DNA of 64,000 nucleotides from Acetonema longum DSM 6540 (GTDB taxonomy: Bacteria > Bacillota > Negativicutes > Sporomusales > Acetonemataceae), in assembly GCF_000219125.1 (NCBI RefSeq), contig NZ_AFGF01000126.1, forward strand, positions 62,001 to 126,000, given 5' to 3'. A model generated the notes under the pieces. It had not been told where the DNA came from. It worked only from the letters and a program-made list of their open reading frames with translations, and ran no database searches. Of the stretch, positions 35,280 to 45,157 are shown one piece after another. Both the position numbers and the translations under genes were made by a program. How positions within the stretch are numbered: position 1 is the first letter of the stretch; each line of letters begins with the position of its first letter.

Positions 35280-35591
35280 ATGGACGATCAATCAGAAAAA
35301 GCGACTCATTTGGATTTGATCAATACCCAGCTGGGCAAATTGATCAGTCACCTGGAAACGCTAAGAATCGCCGAATATGTAGAATTGCTGCAAAGGCCCT
35401 TTAGATTGCTGGCCATCAATTTTATCGCCGGCATAGCCAGAGGGCTGGGTATTGCCCTAGGAGCCACCGTTATTTTCGCTCTGGTTATAGAATTGCTGCG
35501 CCGGATGATTGTGTTAAACATTCCCGGCATCGGAGATTTTATCGCCGATATCGTGCGAATCGTGGAGACAAAAAATGGAGGAAAGTTTTAA
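35280..35591 (+). CDS. DUF5665-type small membrane protein
   Basis: 103 residues with one clear membrane region (about 43-75: LAINFIAGIARGLGIALGATVIFALVIELLRRM in pieces) preceded by an amphipathic N-terminus (LISHLETLRIAEYVELLQRP). Resembles the conserved DUF5665 family of Firmicutes; its function is unknown. ATG start after GAAAGGA. Confidence 0.75.
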   Translation: MDDQSEKATHLDLINTQLGKLISHLETLRIAEYVELLQRPFRLLAINFIAGIARGLGIALGATVIFALVIELLRRMIVLNIPGIGDFIADIVRIVETKNGGKF

Positions 35592-35607
35592 AAAGAAGGT
35601 AGAGATT

Positions 35608-36135
35608 ATGACAAACGATGTGTTTCAATGCATGCGAGACAGCCATAGTGTGCGGCATTTTCAGCCGGATATGATTCCTGATGAGATGATCACCAAAATA
35701 TTGGAGGCGGGAAGCTGGGCGCCCAGTGCCGGTAATCTTCAGCCCTGGTATTTCTATGTTGTAAAAGATCAGGCTGTCAAAAACCATATCTATGAAGCAT
35801 GTGTCCGTCAATCGCAAATCGAACAAGCCCCGGTTCTCATTGTCATCCTGGCCGATCCGGCTCGGTCCAATGAACATTATGCCGAACGGGGGGCGCAACT
35901 CTATTGTCTGCAGGATACGGCTGCAGCCGCCCAAAATATGCTGCTGGCAGCAGAAGCTTTAGGGATTGGCGCCTGCTGGGTAGGCTCTTTTGACGAAGTG
36001 GCTGTCCAACAGGCCGTAAAAGCGGCTCCCCGACTCCGGGCGGTGATTATACTGGCGCTGGGGTACAGTAATGAGCAGCAGCCAGAAATTAAAAACAGAC
36101 TGCGGGTTGCTGAGGTTGCCAAATTTATTCAGTGA
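35608..36135 (+). CDS. Nitroreductase-family FMN protein
   Basis: Flavin-dependent reductase fold, 175 residues. The family N-terminus MRDSHSVRHFQPD and the FMN/substrate loop AGSWAPSAGNLQPWYF are seen, then AAAQNMLLAAEALGIGACWVG in the second half. The natural substrate cannot be told. ATG at 35608 preferred over 35575, because the latter would overlap the DUF5665 gene and precedes the conserved family start. Confidence 0.9.
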   Translation: MTNDVFQCMRDSHSVRHFQPDMIPDEMITKILEAGSWAPSAGNLQPWYFYVVKDQAVKNHIYEACVRQSQIEQAPVLIVILADPARSNEHYAERGAQLYCLQDTAAAAQNMLLAAEALGIGACWVGSFDEVAVQQAVKAAPRLRAVIILALGYSNEQQPEIKNRLRVAEVAKFIQ

Positions 36136-36151
36136 ACAGGGAGAAGATAAT

Positions 36152-36832
36152 TTGAATGCGAAAGAAGCCATGATAATGGAGACGCTGGATGCGGAAAAAA
36201 GACGGCTTACCTGCCAACTGGAAGGAATTAAGGGTTCCGGTTCCGAAGATTCCTTTACCGGATCTCTCAGCGAATTGTCGCTCTACGATAACCATCCGGC
36301 CGATATTGGTACAGAAATGTTTGAACGCAGTAAAGATATAGCGTTAATGGATACCATCCAGGGTACGCTGGACGATATTGATAGGGCGATGCAAGCACTA
36401 TCCTCCGGGATATATGGTCTGTGTCAGGACTGCGGCCGGGACATAGACCCGGAAAGGCTCCGGGCCGTGCCTTGGGCTGTCAAATGCCTGCAATGCCAGA
36501 GGAGGGAGGAACGCCATGACGATGGGGACAAACGGCCGCTAGAGGAAAGCAGTTTAATCCCTGCCTTTCAGCGTACCTTTTTGGATGACTCTCCCGCCGG
36601 ATTCACCGGATTTGACGGCGAGGACAGTCTGCAAGCAGTGATCCGCTACGGCAGTTCCGACACACCCCAGGATTTACCCGGCAGTCATGATTACGACGAC
36701 TTATATCCGGATCCTGATGAAAGAATTGGTATTGTGGATGATATGGATCGTTTCGCTGCTGATGATTCCCGGCAGTCTGACCCGGCAGGAACGAAAAGGC
36801 ATGGTAGAGATACCAGAAAAACCGAGCGTTAA
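36152..36832 (+). CDS. TraR/DksA-type zinc finger protein (YteA-like)
   Basis: 226 residues. An N-terminal helical hairpin (METLDAEKRRLTCQLEGI...) and the LSLYDNHPADIGTEMFERSKDIAL motif of the YteA family lead to the DksA-like C4 zinc finger CQDCG-x18-CLQC (about residues 91-114). A long acidic tail has no recognisable domain. TTG start with GGGAGAAG upstream; the open frame beginning at 36071 is inside the nitroreductase gene. In Bacillus YteA-type proteins are sporulation associated; role here is inferred. Confidence 0.88.
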   Translation: MNAKEAMIMETLDAEKRRLTCQLEGIKGSGSEDSFTGSLSELSLYDNHPADIGTEMFERSKDIALMDTIQGTLDDIDRAMQALSSGIYGLCQDCGRDIDPERLRAVPWAVKCLQCQRREERHDDGDKRPLEESSLIPAFQRTFLDDSPAGFTGFDGEDSLQAVIRYGSSDTPQDLPGSHDYDDLYPDPDERIGIVDDMDRFAADDSRQSDPAGTKRHGRDTRKTER

Positions 36833-36852
36833 TTCCTCGGTTTTCCCCTTTT
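36818..36852 (+). terminator. Intrinsic terminator overlapping the end of the TraR/DksA gene
   Basis: 9-bp stem AAAACCGAG/CTCGGTTTT (36818-36826 with 36836-36844), T-rich tail. The stop codon lies in its loop. Confidence 0.75.
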
Positions 36853-36954
36853 ATTTTGCAGGATTTTGGCGCTAGTGGCAGAACACTAAAGTAGTGTCAG
36901 TTCACACAAGATGCATCTATTATTGAATAGGAGTCCAACACGGAGAGTGACACT

Positions 36955-37659
36955 ATGAACACCAGGGCGGCCAGAGGATTATATGCTTTGAAATTAGGAT
37001 TGTTATTGCTGGCCATAACCGCTTGTTATTATGTTCCCTGCATAAATGAGTTTATTACAACTGGCACCGCTTTTTTGCACCAGAAAGATTTTAGTGGATT
37101 GAAACAATTTATTCTCTCCTATGGAGTCTGGGCTCCGGTGACCAGTATCGCATTAATGACGCTTCAATCTCTGGTTCCGCTGGTGCCAGGACTGATCATT
37201 ACGATTGCCAACGCCTGGATATTCGGCTGGCAATACGGTTCCCTGTATTCCTGGATTGGAGCTCTGATCGGCGCGTTCCTGGATTTTGGCTTGGCGCGCT
37301 GGTATGGCCGACCTCTGGTAGAATGTACGGTAAGCCGGAGACATTTGGATATGGTGGATCAATTCTTTAAAAAATACGGGATTCTGGCGGTATTTATTAC
37401 CCGACTCATACCGATCATCCCGTTTAAAGTAGTCAGCTATGGGGTCGGTTTGACAGCCATCTCATGGTGCCAGTACCTGATTGCCACCGGCATCGGCCAA
37501 ACGCCGGCTATCGTCTTATATTCCGTTTTAAGTCAAGATTTAGCCCGTAATTACCGTCTGGCGGCAGTTGTGACAGTTTTGCTGCTGGCGGTCGGTTGGG
37601 GAGCCTATTACGGCCGGGAGCGCCTGGCGCAAATCTTTTTTTACAATGACAAAAATTAA
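36955..37659 (+). CDS. TVP38/TMEM64 (DedA superfamily, SNARE-associated) membrane protein
   Basis: 234-residue integral membrane protein with about five to six hydrophobic segments. The SNARE_assoc core is visible: PLVPGLIITIANAWIFGWQYGSLYSWIGALIGAFLDFGLARWYGR in pieces, then FFKKYGILAVFITRLIPIIPFKVVSYGVGLT. Relatives include B. subtilis YdjX/YtxB types; some DedA-superfamily members move phospholipids, but function here is not known. ATG start after CGGAGAG. Confidence 0.9.
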   Translation: MNTRAARGLYALKLGLLLLAITACYYVPCINEFITTGTAFLHQKDFSGLKQFILSYGVWAPVTSIALMTLQSLVPLVPGLIITIANAWIFGWQYGSLYSWIGALIGAFLDFGLARWYGRPLVECTVSRRHLDMVDQFFKKYGILAVFITRLIPIIPFKVVSYGVGLTAISWCQYLIATGIGQTPAIVLYSVLSQDLARNYRLAAVVTVLLLAVGWGAYYGRERLAQIFFYNDKN

Positions 37660-37710
37660 TGTTTCATGAGCCATACAAAAGAAAGATTGAATATGGGAGG
37701 AGGTGAATCC

Positions 37711-37878
37711 ATGCATGTGATCAGCAGTGACTGTATCAAGTGCGGCGCTTGTGCAGCGACTTGTCCGGTTGGCGCTATTTCCGAAGGAGACGCCCAGTAT
37801 GTAATTGACGATCAGTGCATCGACTGCGGCTCTTGCGCGGCGGTCTGCCCGGTTGGCGCAATTAGCGCGAACGGCTAA
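37711..37878 (+). CDS. Clostridial-type 2[4Fe-4S] ferredoxin
   Basis: Small electron carrier of 55 residues with two full C-x2-C-x2-C-x3-CP clusters: CIKCGACAATCP (8-19) and CIDCGSCAAVCP (35-46). The ATG at 37711 has GGAGGAGGTG before it; an upstream in-frame ATG at 37666 would add 15 residues and is not supported. A 40-base palindrome overlaps the stop. Confidence 0.96.
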   Translation: MHVISSDCIKCGACAATCPVGAISEGDAQYVIDDQCIDCGSCAAVCPVGAISANG

Positions 37879-37914
37879 TAATAAAAGTCCAGATATCTGG
37901 ACTTTTATTATTAG
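37875..37914 (+). terminator. 40-base perfect palindrome, likely terminator after ferredoxin
   Basis: Every base from 37875 to 37914 pairs with its mirror (centre AGAT/ATCT). The second arm ends ACTTTTATTATTAG. It includes the ferredoxin stop codon and could work on both strands. Confidence 0.75.
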
Positions 37915-37924
37915 TGATTCCTTT

Positions 37925-37954
37925 TTGCCGGATGCTTCGGAAGGACAGTATAAT
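37925..37954 (+). promoter_or_regulatory. Probable promoter of mgsA
   Basis: TTGCCG (37925-37930), 18-base spacer, TATAAT (37949-37954). A second TATAAT at 37960-37965 may give an alternative start. Confidence 0.55.
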
Positions 37955-37997
37955 GGTATTATAATTAATTTATAACATAAAAGAGCAGGTGATACCT

Positions 37998-38378
37998 ATG
38001 AAGACGATCGCCCTGATTGCCCATGACCGTAAAAAACAGGAAATGATCGCGTTTGTTAAAGAACATTTGGAGATATTGCAGGGTAATACCCTGGTTGCGA
38101 CGGCAACTACAGGGAAACTCATCGGCGAAAGCACGCATTTGACTGTCCGGGCTTATCTTTCCGGCCCATTAGGAGGAGATTTACAGATTGGCGCTTTAAT
38201 TGCTAATCAAGAGGTGGATTTGGTTATCTTCCTCCGGGATCCACTGGCTGCCCAACCCCATGAGCCTGATATCACCGCTCTTTTGAGAGTTTGTGATGTA
38301 CATAATATCCCTGTGGCAACCAATGTAGCAAGTGGACGGCTCCTTTTACGCTCGCTGGTTTCCGGATCAAAACAATGA
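37998..38378 (+). CDS. mgsA: Methylglyoxal synthase
   Basis: Converts dihydroxyacetone phosphate to methylglyoxal and phosphate, a glycolytic bypass used when phosphate is short. 126 residues. Signature: [16 protein letters not shown] (start), ATATTGKLI, the catalytic-Asp loop [12 protein letters not shown], and [15 protein letters not shown] then [14 protein letters not shown] follows GCAGGTG at 6 bases; a GTG three codons earlier is less likely. Confidence 0.96.
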   Translation: MKTIALIAHDRKKQEMIAFVKEHLEILQGNTLVATATTGKLIGESTHLTVRAYLSGPLGGDLQIGALIANQEVDLVIFLRDPLAAQPHEPDITALLRVCDVHNIPVATNVASGRLLLRSLVSGSKQ

Positions 38379-38396
38379 GTAGGAGAGACTTTATTC

Positions 38397-38867
38397 GTGC
38401 CGATTTTATTGTTAGCTGTGACTATAATTCTACTGGACCAATGGGTAAAATATTACGTTCAAACGCATATGACCCTGGGAATGTCCATTCCGGTAGTGCC
38501 CGATATTTTTCATATTACCTATATTTTGAATCCGGGTGCGGCATTTGGTATTCTTGAACATCAGACAACAATATTTATTGCAGTAGCCATCCTTTTAGTA
38601 GTAGCGGTTGTTTATTTTTATCCCCGGATTCCCAAAGGCTGCCGGCTACTGCGGTTAGGCATAGGATTGCAGGTGGGAGGGGCGGTCGGTAATGTGATTG
38701 ACCGCATTCGGACCGGATATGTGGTTGATTTTTTGGATTTTCGCATATGGCCGGTTTTTAATATCGCCGATATGGCCATTGTGATTGGTGTCGGCTGTAT
38801 TGTCATCAGCATGTTCTATTTTATGCCCAGCGAGACCGGAAAGGAAAATGGAGACAGCCGTTCATGA
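38397..38867 (+). CDS. lspA: Lipoprotein signal peptidase (signal peptidase II)
   Basis: Membrane aspartyl protease that removes lipoprotein signal peptides. Four hydrophobic segments; NPGAAFGIL, the first catalytic Asp in GNVIDRIRTGYVVDF and the second in FNIADMAIVIG. 156 residues. GTG start with GGAGAG upstream. Overlaps rluD by 4 bases (ATGA). The lspA-rluD-pyrR order matches Bacillus. Confidence 0.96.
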   Translation: MPILLLAVTIILLDQWVKYYVQTHMTLGMSIPVVPDIFHITYILNPGAAFGILEHQTTIFIAVAILLVVAVVYFYPRIPKGCRLLRLGIGLQVGGAVGNVIDRIRTGYVVDFLDFRIWPVFNIADMAIVIGVGCIVISMFYFMPSETGKENGDSRS

Positions 38868-39790
38868 GCAGGATCTATACTTTTACCGCCACGGAAGATC
38901 AAGGCCGGCTGGACAGTTTTGTCACCCGGCAGCTTCAAGCGGAAACTGACAGTTTTTCACGTTCTCACGTGCAAAAATTGATTGAAGAAAAGAATATAAA
39001 GGTAAACGGCAAAGAGACCAAAGCCAAGTATTCCGTGCAATCCGGAGACACTATTGAGGTGATTGTGCCGAAAACCAGGTCCTGCGCTATTTTGCCGGAA
39101 GAAATTCCATTGGATATTTTGTATGAAGATGATTCTGTGATCGTGATTAATAAGCCCCGCGGCATGGTAGTGCATCCTGCGGCTGGAAATTTCCAGGGTA
39201 CGCTGGTCAATGCGCTGCTGGATCATTGCCGGGACCTGTCCGGCATTAACGGCGTAGTCCGGCCGGGCATTGTGCACCGCCTTGATAAAGATACTTCCGG
39301 GGTTATGGTGGCGGCTAAAAATGATACCGCCCATTTGGATTTAGCAGATCAGATACAAAAAAGAATCGCCGGCAGAAAGTACTTTGCCGTGGTGTGGGGG
39401 AACATTAAAGAAGAGCAGGGCGTTGTCAATGCGCCCATTGGACGCCATCCGGCCGACAGAAAAAAAATGGCGGTTGTACCAATCAACAGTAAGCCGGCCG
39501 TAACTCATTTCCGGATTCTGGAGCGATTTCGGAATTTTACCTTGATTGAATGCAAGCTGGAAACCGGACGCACTCACCAGATCAGAGTGCATATGGCCTA
39601 TATCGGGTACCCGGTAGTGGGAGACCCCAAGTACGGACCTAAGCAAAATCCCTTTGCCATTGCCGGGCAGGCGCTGCATTCCGCTGAATTGACCTTTGTT
39701 CACCCGATGACGAAAGAGACCCTGCATTTCACGGCGCCTTTGCCGCAAGATATGACGGTGATAATCAATCAATTAAGAGAGGATAAGTAA
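38864..39790 (+). CDS. rluD: RluA-family 23S rRNA pseudouridine synthase (RluD/YlyB-like)
   Basis: 308 residues. N-terminal S4 domain (about 14-70: RLDSFVTRQL, SRSHVQKLIEEKNIKVNG) and the catalytic domain with the Asp in VHRLDKDTSGVMVAAK, plus LETGRTHQIRVHMA. Site specificity among RluA-type enzymes cannot be settled from sequence alone; RluD-like is inferred from the S4 domain and lspA neighbour. Confidence 0.93.
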   Translation: MSRIYTFTATEDQGRLDSFVTRQLQAETDSFSRSHVQKLIEEKNIKVNGKETKAKYSVQSGDTIEVIVPKTRSCAILPEEIPLDILYEDDSVIVINKPRGMVVHPAAGNFQGTLVNALLDHCRDLSGINGVVRPGIVHRLDKDTSGVMVAAKNDTAHLDLADQIQKRIAGRKYFAVVWGNIKEEQGVVNAPIGRHPADRKKMAVVPINSKPAVTHFRILERFRNFTLIECKLETGRTHQIRVHMAYIGYPVVGDPKYGPKQNPFAIAGQALHSAELTFVHPMTKETLHFTAPLPQDMTVIINQLREDK

Positions 39791-39797
39791 AATGTAA

Positions 39798-40364
<567 letters not shown>

Positions 40365-40373
40365 AAAGCAATA

Positions 40374-40411
40374 CAAAAAGGCAGCAGGGAAGAAACCTCG
40401 CTGCTTTTTTG
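40374..40411. terminator. Bidirectional terminator between pyrR and rqcH
   Basis: 12-bp stem (40374-40385 with 40400-40411) has A-rich and T-rich outer parts, so it can stop both pyrR from the left and rqcH from the right. Confidence 0.75.
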
Positions 40412-40441
40412 ATTGCCGCAGAAAAACGGTTAGTTTTTTAC

Positions 40442-42202
40442 TCAATGCAGTAAGGATTTGATTTCGCTTTCACTGGGAGTAACAAATAGAGTAGTTTGAT
40501 GGTCATAGATGACAAAACCGGGTTTAGCTCCATTCGGTTTCTTTACATAGCGCTTACGGGTGTGATCCACCGGAACATTAGCCGAATATCTGGCTTTGCT
40601 AAAATATGCGGCCAGACGGCTGGCCAGGAGAACCGTCTGGGGGGAGGGATCGTTCGAATCGGTTCGCAGCACCACATGGGAGCCGGGAATGTCCTTAGTA
40701 TGAAACCAAAGGTCATGGGGCTGGGCTATCTTAAAGGTCAAAAGATCATTTTGCCGGTTGTTTCTGCCGATCAGGATGATCGTACCATCCCCGGCTTTTA
40801 CAGTCAAAGGCGCTGATGGCGTGTCTGGGCGGGATTTTTTCGCCGGTCTGGCAATATAACCGGCACTGATTAATTCCTGACGGATTTCATTGGCCTCTTT
40901 TTGGCTGGATGCAGCGTCAAGGGAGACTTGAATGCTTTCCAAGTAGCTAATATCGGCTTCCAGTTGCCCTAACTGCCCTCGGATAGATTGCTGCGCCCGC
41001 TTTAATTTATTATAGCGAGCATAGTATTTCTGGGCATTTCCGATGCCGCTGCGCAGGGGGTCGATGGGGATGATGACGGGTTGTAAACCGGGATCGTAAA
41101 GATTGGGCAGCGTCACGTTCTCCGGTTGAGGATGGCGGGGCTCGACGCGGATGTGATGACCGTGAGCCATCAGTATATCAGCGTATATTCTAAAGGTTTC
41201 CGCTGTATCCGCCTCAGCCAGTTCCTCCTCTAAAACGGCTCGTTTGCGCTGCAATTTGCTGATTTCAGTGATAACCGGTTTCCGTAAGGCTTCTATGCCG
41301 GAAGGCTGCTGCTTGGGACCGGTGGTCATATGGACCCACTCTGCGGCGGCATTCATGCTGCTGAATTCTTTCGTACGGTATACAGCCAGGTGAGTCAGGA
41401 GAAAACAGGCCATGGCTAGCAGTCGCGAATCCTTGTCGATGACGACTGTGGGGCGAAGAATTCCTGTTTGGACCGAAGCGGCAATGCTGCTCCATTGCTG
41501 CTGGATTCGGTCTATATCCCGGGGCTCCAGACCGGCCACCGGAGTGTCCGGCGCCACATTGGCCCGCCAGCATATTTCTTTCACGCTGACCGGCCCCAGC
41601 CCTGTGGCTGTGCCGAAGATGGCTTTTATTAACGTCAAATCCTGTCTTGACAGCAGCGTAGCCATAAATTCTTCCATCGGGATTCTAAGGGTATTCAGGC
41701 GTTCTTGTCCCGGGGGAAGTACATATTGTCTTCCCGGCAAGATTTGACGATGACGGTTTACCGCCAGTCCCACCCGTTTCAGCGCATCAATGATGATTCC
41801 GTTATGAGTGAATACCAGATTGCTGTGTTTGCCCATCAGCTCGAAAATCAATGATTTGGTAGTAATAGCGCCGGATTCATCCCGGACATCCAGATCGATC
41901 CGAACAATGCGGTCCAGGCTGTGCTGCGCTATTTCCGCAATGCGTCCGTCTTCCAGATGCTTTCTGAGCAGCATGCAGAAACCCGGCGGCGCAGCCGGAT
42001 TTTCACCGGAGAATGAAGAAATATGGATTGTTGGGGACTGGGGATTGGCTGAGATGAATAATTTCACCGTTTTCCCCGGAACCCGGATATGCAGTACCAC
42101 CGTCAGTTTGTCAGGCTGGTAGATTTTCTCGATGCGTCCGCCGGTTAGCGCCGCATCTAATTCCTTGACCAGCGGGAACAGAGACAGTCCGTCTATATTC
42201 AT
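40442..42202 (-). CDS. rqcH: RqcH, ribosome-associated quality control factor (NFACT family)
   Basis: Adds C-terminal Ala tails to nascent chains on split 50S subunits, marking them for degradation. 586 residues with NFACT-N (the tRNA-reading Asp97-Arg98 pair in HSLDRIV is at the same numbers as in B. subtilis RqcH), helix-hairpin region, coiled coil (about 285-450) and NFACT-R (NDLLTFKIAQPHDLWFHTKDIPGSHVVL in pieces). The only minus-strand gene. The ATG at 42202 has GGGAGGAAAG before it; the frame extends to 42244 without a ribosome site. Confidence 0.95.
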   Translation of the reverse strand: MNIDGLSLFPLVKELDAALTGGRIEKIYQPDKLTVVLHIRVPGKTVKLFISANPQSPTIHISSFSGENPAAPPGFCMLLRKHLEDGRIAEIAQHSLDRIVRIDLDVRDESGAITTKSLIFELMGKHSNLVFTHNGIIIDALKRVGLAVNRHRQILPGRQYVLPPGQERLNTLRIPMEEFMATLLSRQDLTLIKAIFGTATGLGPVSVKEICWRANVAPDTPVAGLEPRDIDRIQQQWSSIAASVQTGILRPTVVIDKDSRLLAMACFLLTHLAVYRTKEFSSMNAAAEWVHMTTGPKQQPSGIEALRKPVITEISKLQRKRAVLEEELAEADTAETFRIYADILMAHGHHIRVEPRHPQPENVTLPNLYDPGLQPVIIPIDPLRSGIGNAQKYYARYNKLKRAQQSIRGQLGQLEADISYLESIQVSLDAASSQKEANEIRQELISAGYIARPAKKSRPDTPSAPLTVKAGDGTIILIGRNNRQNDLLTFKIAQPHDLWFHTKDIPGSHVVLRTDSNDPSPQTVLLASRLAAYFSKARYSANVPVDHTRKRYVKKPNGAKPGFVIYDHQTTLFVTPSESEIKSLLH

Positions 42203-42365
42203 GATGCTTTCCTCCCGGATTTTCCATTCCATATAGTATACCATTCCGCCGGACCAGGATTCAATATGCGATCTGTTCAGGTGATCGCCCCAGGTCTATT
42301 TCCACCCCTGTGAGAATAAGATGGTTAGTGGCAAAAAGTGTAACCGGAACGAGGTGGAAAAAGAC

Positions 42366-45116
42366 ATGAACGGAGAGCGTTGGCATTGTTATACGGTTGA
42401 AGAGACAGCAGCCCATTTAAAAGCAGATCTCAGCCAAGGGCTGACAACCCATGAGGCGCAAAAGCGACTTAAACTATACGGCTATAACGAGCTGCCTGAG
42501 AAAGAAAAAACGATATGGTGGAAAACCCTGCTGGCGCAATTTCAGGATTTTATGGTACTGGTATTGTTGGGAGCAACCTTGATTTCCGCCATAGTCGGAG
42601 AGTATGTGGATGCCATTACCATACTGGCAATCGTGCTGCTGAATGCCTTACTAGGCTTTGTTCAGGAATACCGGGCGGAACGGTCCATAGAAGCGTTAAA
42701 GCAGCTTACCGCTCCTGTGGCAACGGTGATTCGCAATGGCTTTATCCAGCAGGTTCCCGCCAGGGAATTAGTTCCGGGCGATGTCATGGTCCATGAATCG
42801 GGTGACAGGCTGGCTGCGGATGCGCGGATTGTGGAGGCTTATAATTTTGAATTGGAGGAAGCCGCTTTAACAGGGGAATCCATACCGACCCGCAAGATGG
42901 CGGAAATGCAGTTGACCGAGGACGCTCCCCTGGGTGACAGAAAAAATATGCTGTACGCCGGCACCAGCATAACCAGGGGCCGGGGCAAGTCAGTGGTGTG
43001 CGCTACCGGCCTGCATTCGGAAGTGGGAAGAATTGCCGGTATGATTCACGAAGCCGGTGACGATACTACGCCGCTGCAGCAGCGCTTGGAACATTTGGGA
43101 CGGTGGTTGGTCTGGGGCTGCCTGGCCATCTGTTTGTTAGTAGTGGTTGTCGGCATTTTTAAAGGGGAACCATTATTTTTGATGTGCATGGCGGGCATCA
43201 GCCTGGCGGTAGCAGCTATCCCGGAAGGACTGCCGGCTATCGTAACGGTATGCCTGACCTTGGGAGTACAGCGCATGATCAAACGCAATGCTATTGTGCG
43301 AAAATTACCCGCCGTAGAGACTCTGGGCTGCGTGACGGTAATATGTTCTGATAAAACAGGCACACTGACGCAAAACGCCATGACAGTGCGCCGGATTTAT
43401 CAATGGGACATGACCTATGAAGTGACTGGCGGCGGCTATGACATACAAGGGGATATCCTGCATCGGGGGGAAAAGCTGGATGTGACCCGGGCGCCAGCGC
43501 TGAAAAAGTGTCTGGAGATCGGCAGTCTGTGCAATAACAGTGTGATCAAGCGCGGCAGCATTGGCGTGGGAGGCTTGTGGCGCAAGAAGGCGGAAGTCTG
43601 GACTGTGGAAGGGGACCCGACAGAAGGGGCTTTGACGGTGGTCGCAGCCAAAGCCGGCATTTGGCGGGAGGAACAGGAAAAATCCATGCAAAAAGTGGCG
43701 GAATTTCCTTTTGAATCCGAACGTCGCCGGATGTCAGTACTCTATCGTGATCCAGCATCCGGGTTGATGCTGTTTACCAAAGGAGCGCCTGATACCATCC
43801 TTCATTTATGCAAATACTATTTGCATGGAACTAAAGAACAGGTATTAACAGCGGAAATAGCTGAAAAGATATTAGAAATGAATGAATCTATGGCTTCTGA
43901 CTCTTTACGGGTTTTGGCCATGGCCTATCGCCGCGTACCGGAAGATGAATCCGGGGATTTGAATCCGGAACAAGACCTTGTCTTTGCAGGTCTGGCCGGC
44001 ATGATTGATCCGCCTAGAGAAGAAGCTAAACAAGCTGTCGCTTTATGCCGGCAGGCCGGTATCAAAACCATTATGATTACCGGGGATCACCCCAAGACGG
44101 CGGTAGCCATTGCCAAAGAACTGCGGATCTACTATGAAGGGATGCATAAATCCCTCTCCGGTTCTGAACTGGATGCATTAAGCGATAAGGAGCTATACCG
44201 GATTGCCGATACAGTCACTGTGTATGCCAGAGTGTCGCCGGCCCACAAACTGAGAATCGTAAAGGCGCTTAGACAGAGAGGGCATATTGTGGCTATGACC
44301 GGTGACGGAGTTAATGACGCACCGGCCGTGAAGGAAGCAGACATCGGCATTGCCATGGGAGTAACAGGTACGGACGTTACCAAAGAAGCTTCTTCCATGA
44401 TTCTGGCTGATGATAATTTTGCCAGCATTGTGGCAGCAGTGGAACAAGGCAGGGGTATCTATGATAACATTCGCAAATTTATCCGTTATCTGTTATCATG
44501 TAATACAGGGGAAGTTTTGATCATGTTTATGGCGACCTTGGTGGGCTTGCCGCTGCCTTTGCTGCCGGTGCAGGTATTATGGGTCAATTTGGTTACCGAC
44601 GGATTACCGGCATTAGCGTTAGGACTGGATCCCAGTGAACCTAATAACATGCAGAGACCGCCCCGGCTGCCCAATGAGAGTCTTTTTTCACGGGGTTTGG
44701 GCAAACGGATTATGTTCCGGGGGATTCAAATTGGCCTGAGTACGATTTTTGTGTTTGGCGCCGTTTACTTCTGGCGCAACGATTTGGCCGCCGCCCGCAC
44801 CATGGCTTTTACTACTCTGGTGTTTTGCCAAATCTTTCATGTTTTTGAGTGCCGCTCGGAGATGTTTAATATTTTTGAAATCGGATTCTTCTCCAATTTA
44901 TATCTGGTGTTCGCGGTAATATGCTCTACGATTATGCAATTAATGGTGATCTATACTCCTGCATTGAGCAATGTCTTTGCCACGGTGCCGCTGACCGTCA
45001 ATGACTGGCTGCTGGTTGTAGCTGTTTCGGGCTGGACCATGATTTTGAATCTCGTGAAGTATCTTTTCTTCCGGCGGCGGAAAATGTATTTTCCCGCAGC
45101 CACTAAGTACACTTGA
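42366..45116 (+). CDS. Calcium-transporting-type P-type ATPase (P2 class, YloB-like)
   Basis: Cation pump of 916 residues. Actuator TGES is in EEAALTGESIP; the M4 motif is AAIPEGLPAIVTVCLTLG; the phosphorylation site is CSDKTGTLTQNAMTV; the hinge is MTGDGVNDAPAVKEADIGIAMG. About ten membrane helices. The pattern (cation ATPase N-domain, PEGL, C-terminal ATPase) resembles SERCA/PMR1-type Ca2+ pumps; ion specificity is inferred. B. subtilis YloB, next to yloA/rqcH, is the positional counterpart. ATG at 42366 follows GAGGTGG at 8 bases; the upstream ATG 42321 is not supported. Confidence 0.92.
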   Translation: MNGERWHCYTVEETAAHLKADLSQGLTTHEAQKRLKLYGYNELPEKEKTIWWKTLLAQFQDFMVLVLLGATLISAIVGEYVDAITILAIVLLNALLGFVQEYRAERSIEALKQLTAPVATVIRNGFIQQVPARELVPGDVMVHESGDRLAADARIVEAYNFELEEAALTGESIPTRKMAEMQLTEDAPLGDRKNMLYAGTSITRGRGKSVVCATGLHSEVGRIAGMIHEAGDDTTPLQQRLEHLGRWLVWGCLAICLLVVVVGIFKGEPLFLMCMAGISLAVAAIPEGLPAIVTVCLTLGVQRMIKRNAIVRKLPAVETLGCVTVICSDKTGTLTQNAMTVRRIYQWDMTYEVTGGGYDIQGDILHRGEKLDVTRAPALKKCLEIGSLCNNSVIKRGSIGVGGLWRKKAEVWTVEGDPTEGALTVVAAKAGIWREEQEKSMQKVAEFPFESERRRMSVLYRDPASGLMLFTKGAPDTILHLCKYYLHGTKEQVLTAEIAEKILEMNESMASDSLRVLAMAYRRVPEDESGDLNPEQDLVFAGLAGMIDPPREEAKQAVALCRQAGIKTIMITGDHPKTAVAIAKELRIYYEGMHKSLSGSELDALSDKELYRIADTVTVYARVSPAHKLRIVKALRQRGHIVAMTGDGVNDAPAVKEADIGIAMGVTGTDVTKEASSMILADDNFASIVAAVEQGRGIYDNIRKFIRYLLSCNTGEVLIMFMATLVGLPLPLLPVQVLWVNLVTDGLPALALGLDPSEPNNMQRPPRLPNESLFSRGLGKRIMFRGIQIGLSTIFVFGAVYFWRNDLAAARTMAFTTLVFCQIFHVFECRSEMFNIFEIGFFSNLYLVFAVICSTIMQLMVIYTPALSNVFATVPLTVNDWLLVVAVSGWTMILNLVKYLFFRRRKMYFPAATKYT

Positions 45117-45157
45117 TAAAGCTGTAAGTTAATAGCAGCTTAAATAGGAGGATTAAT

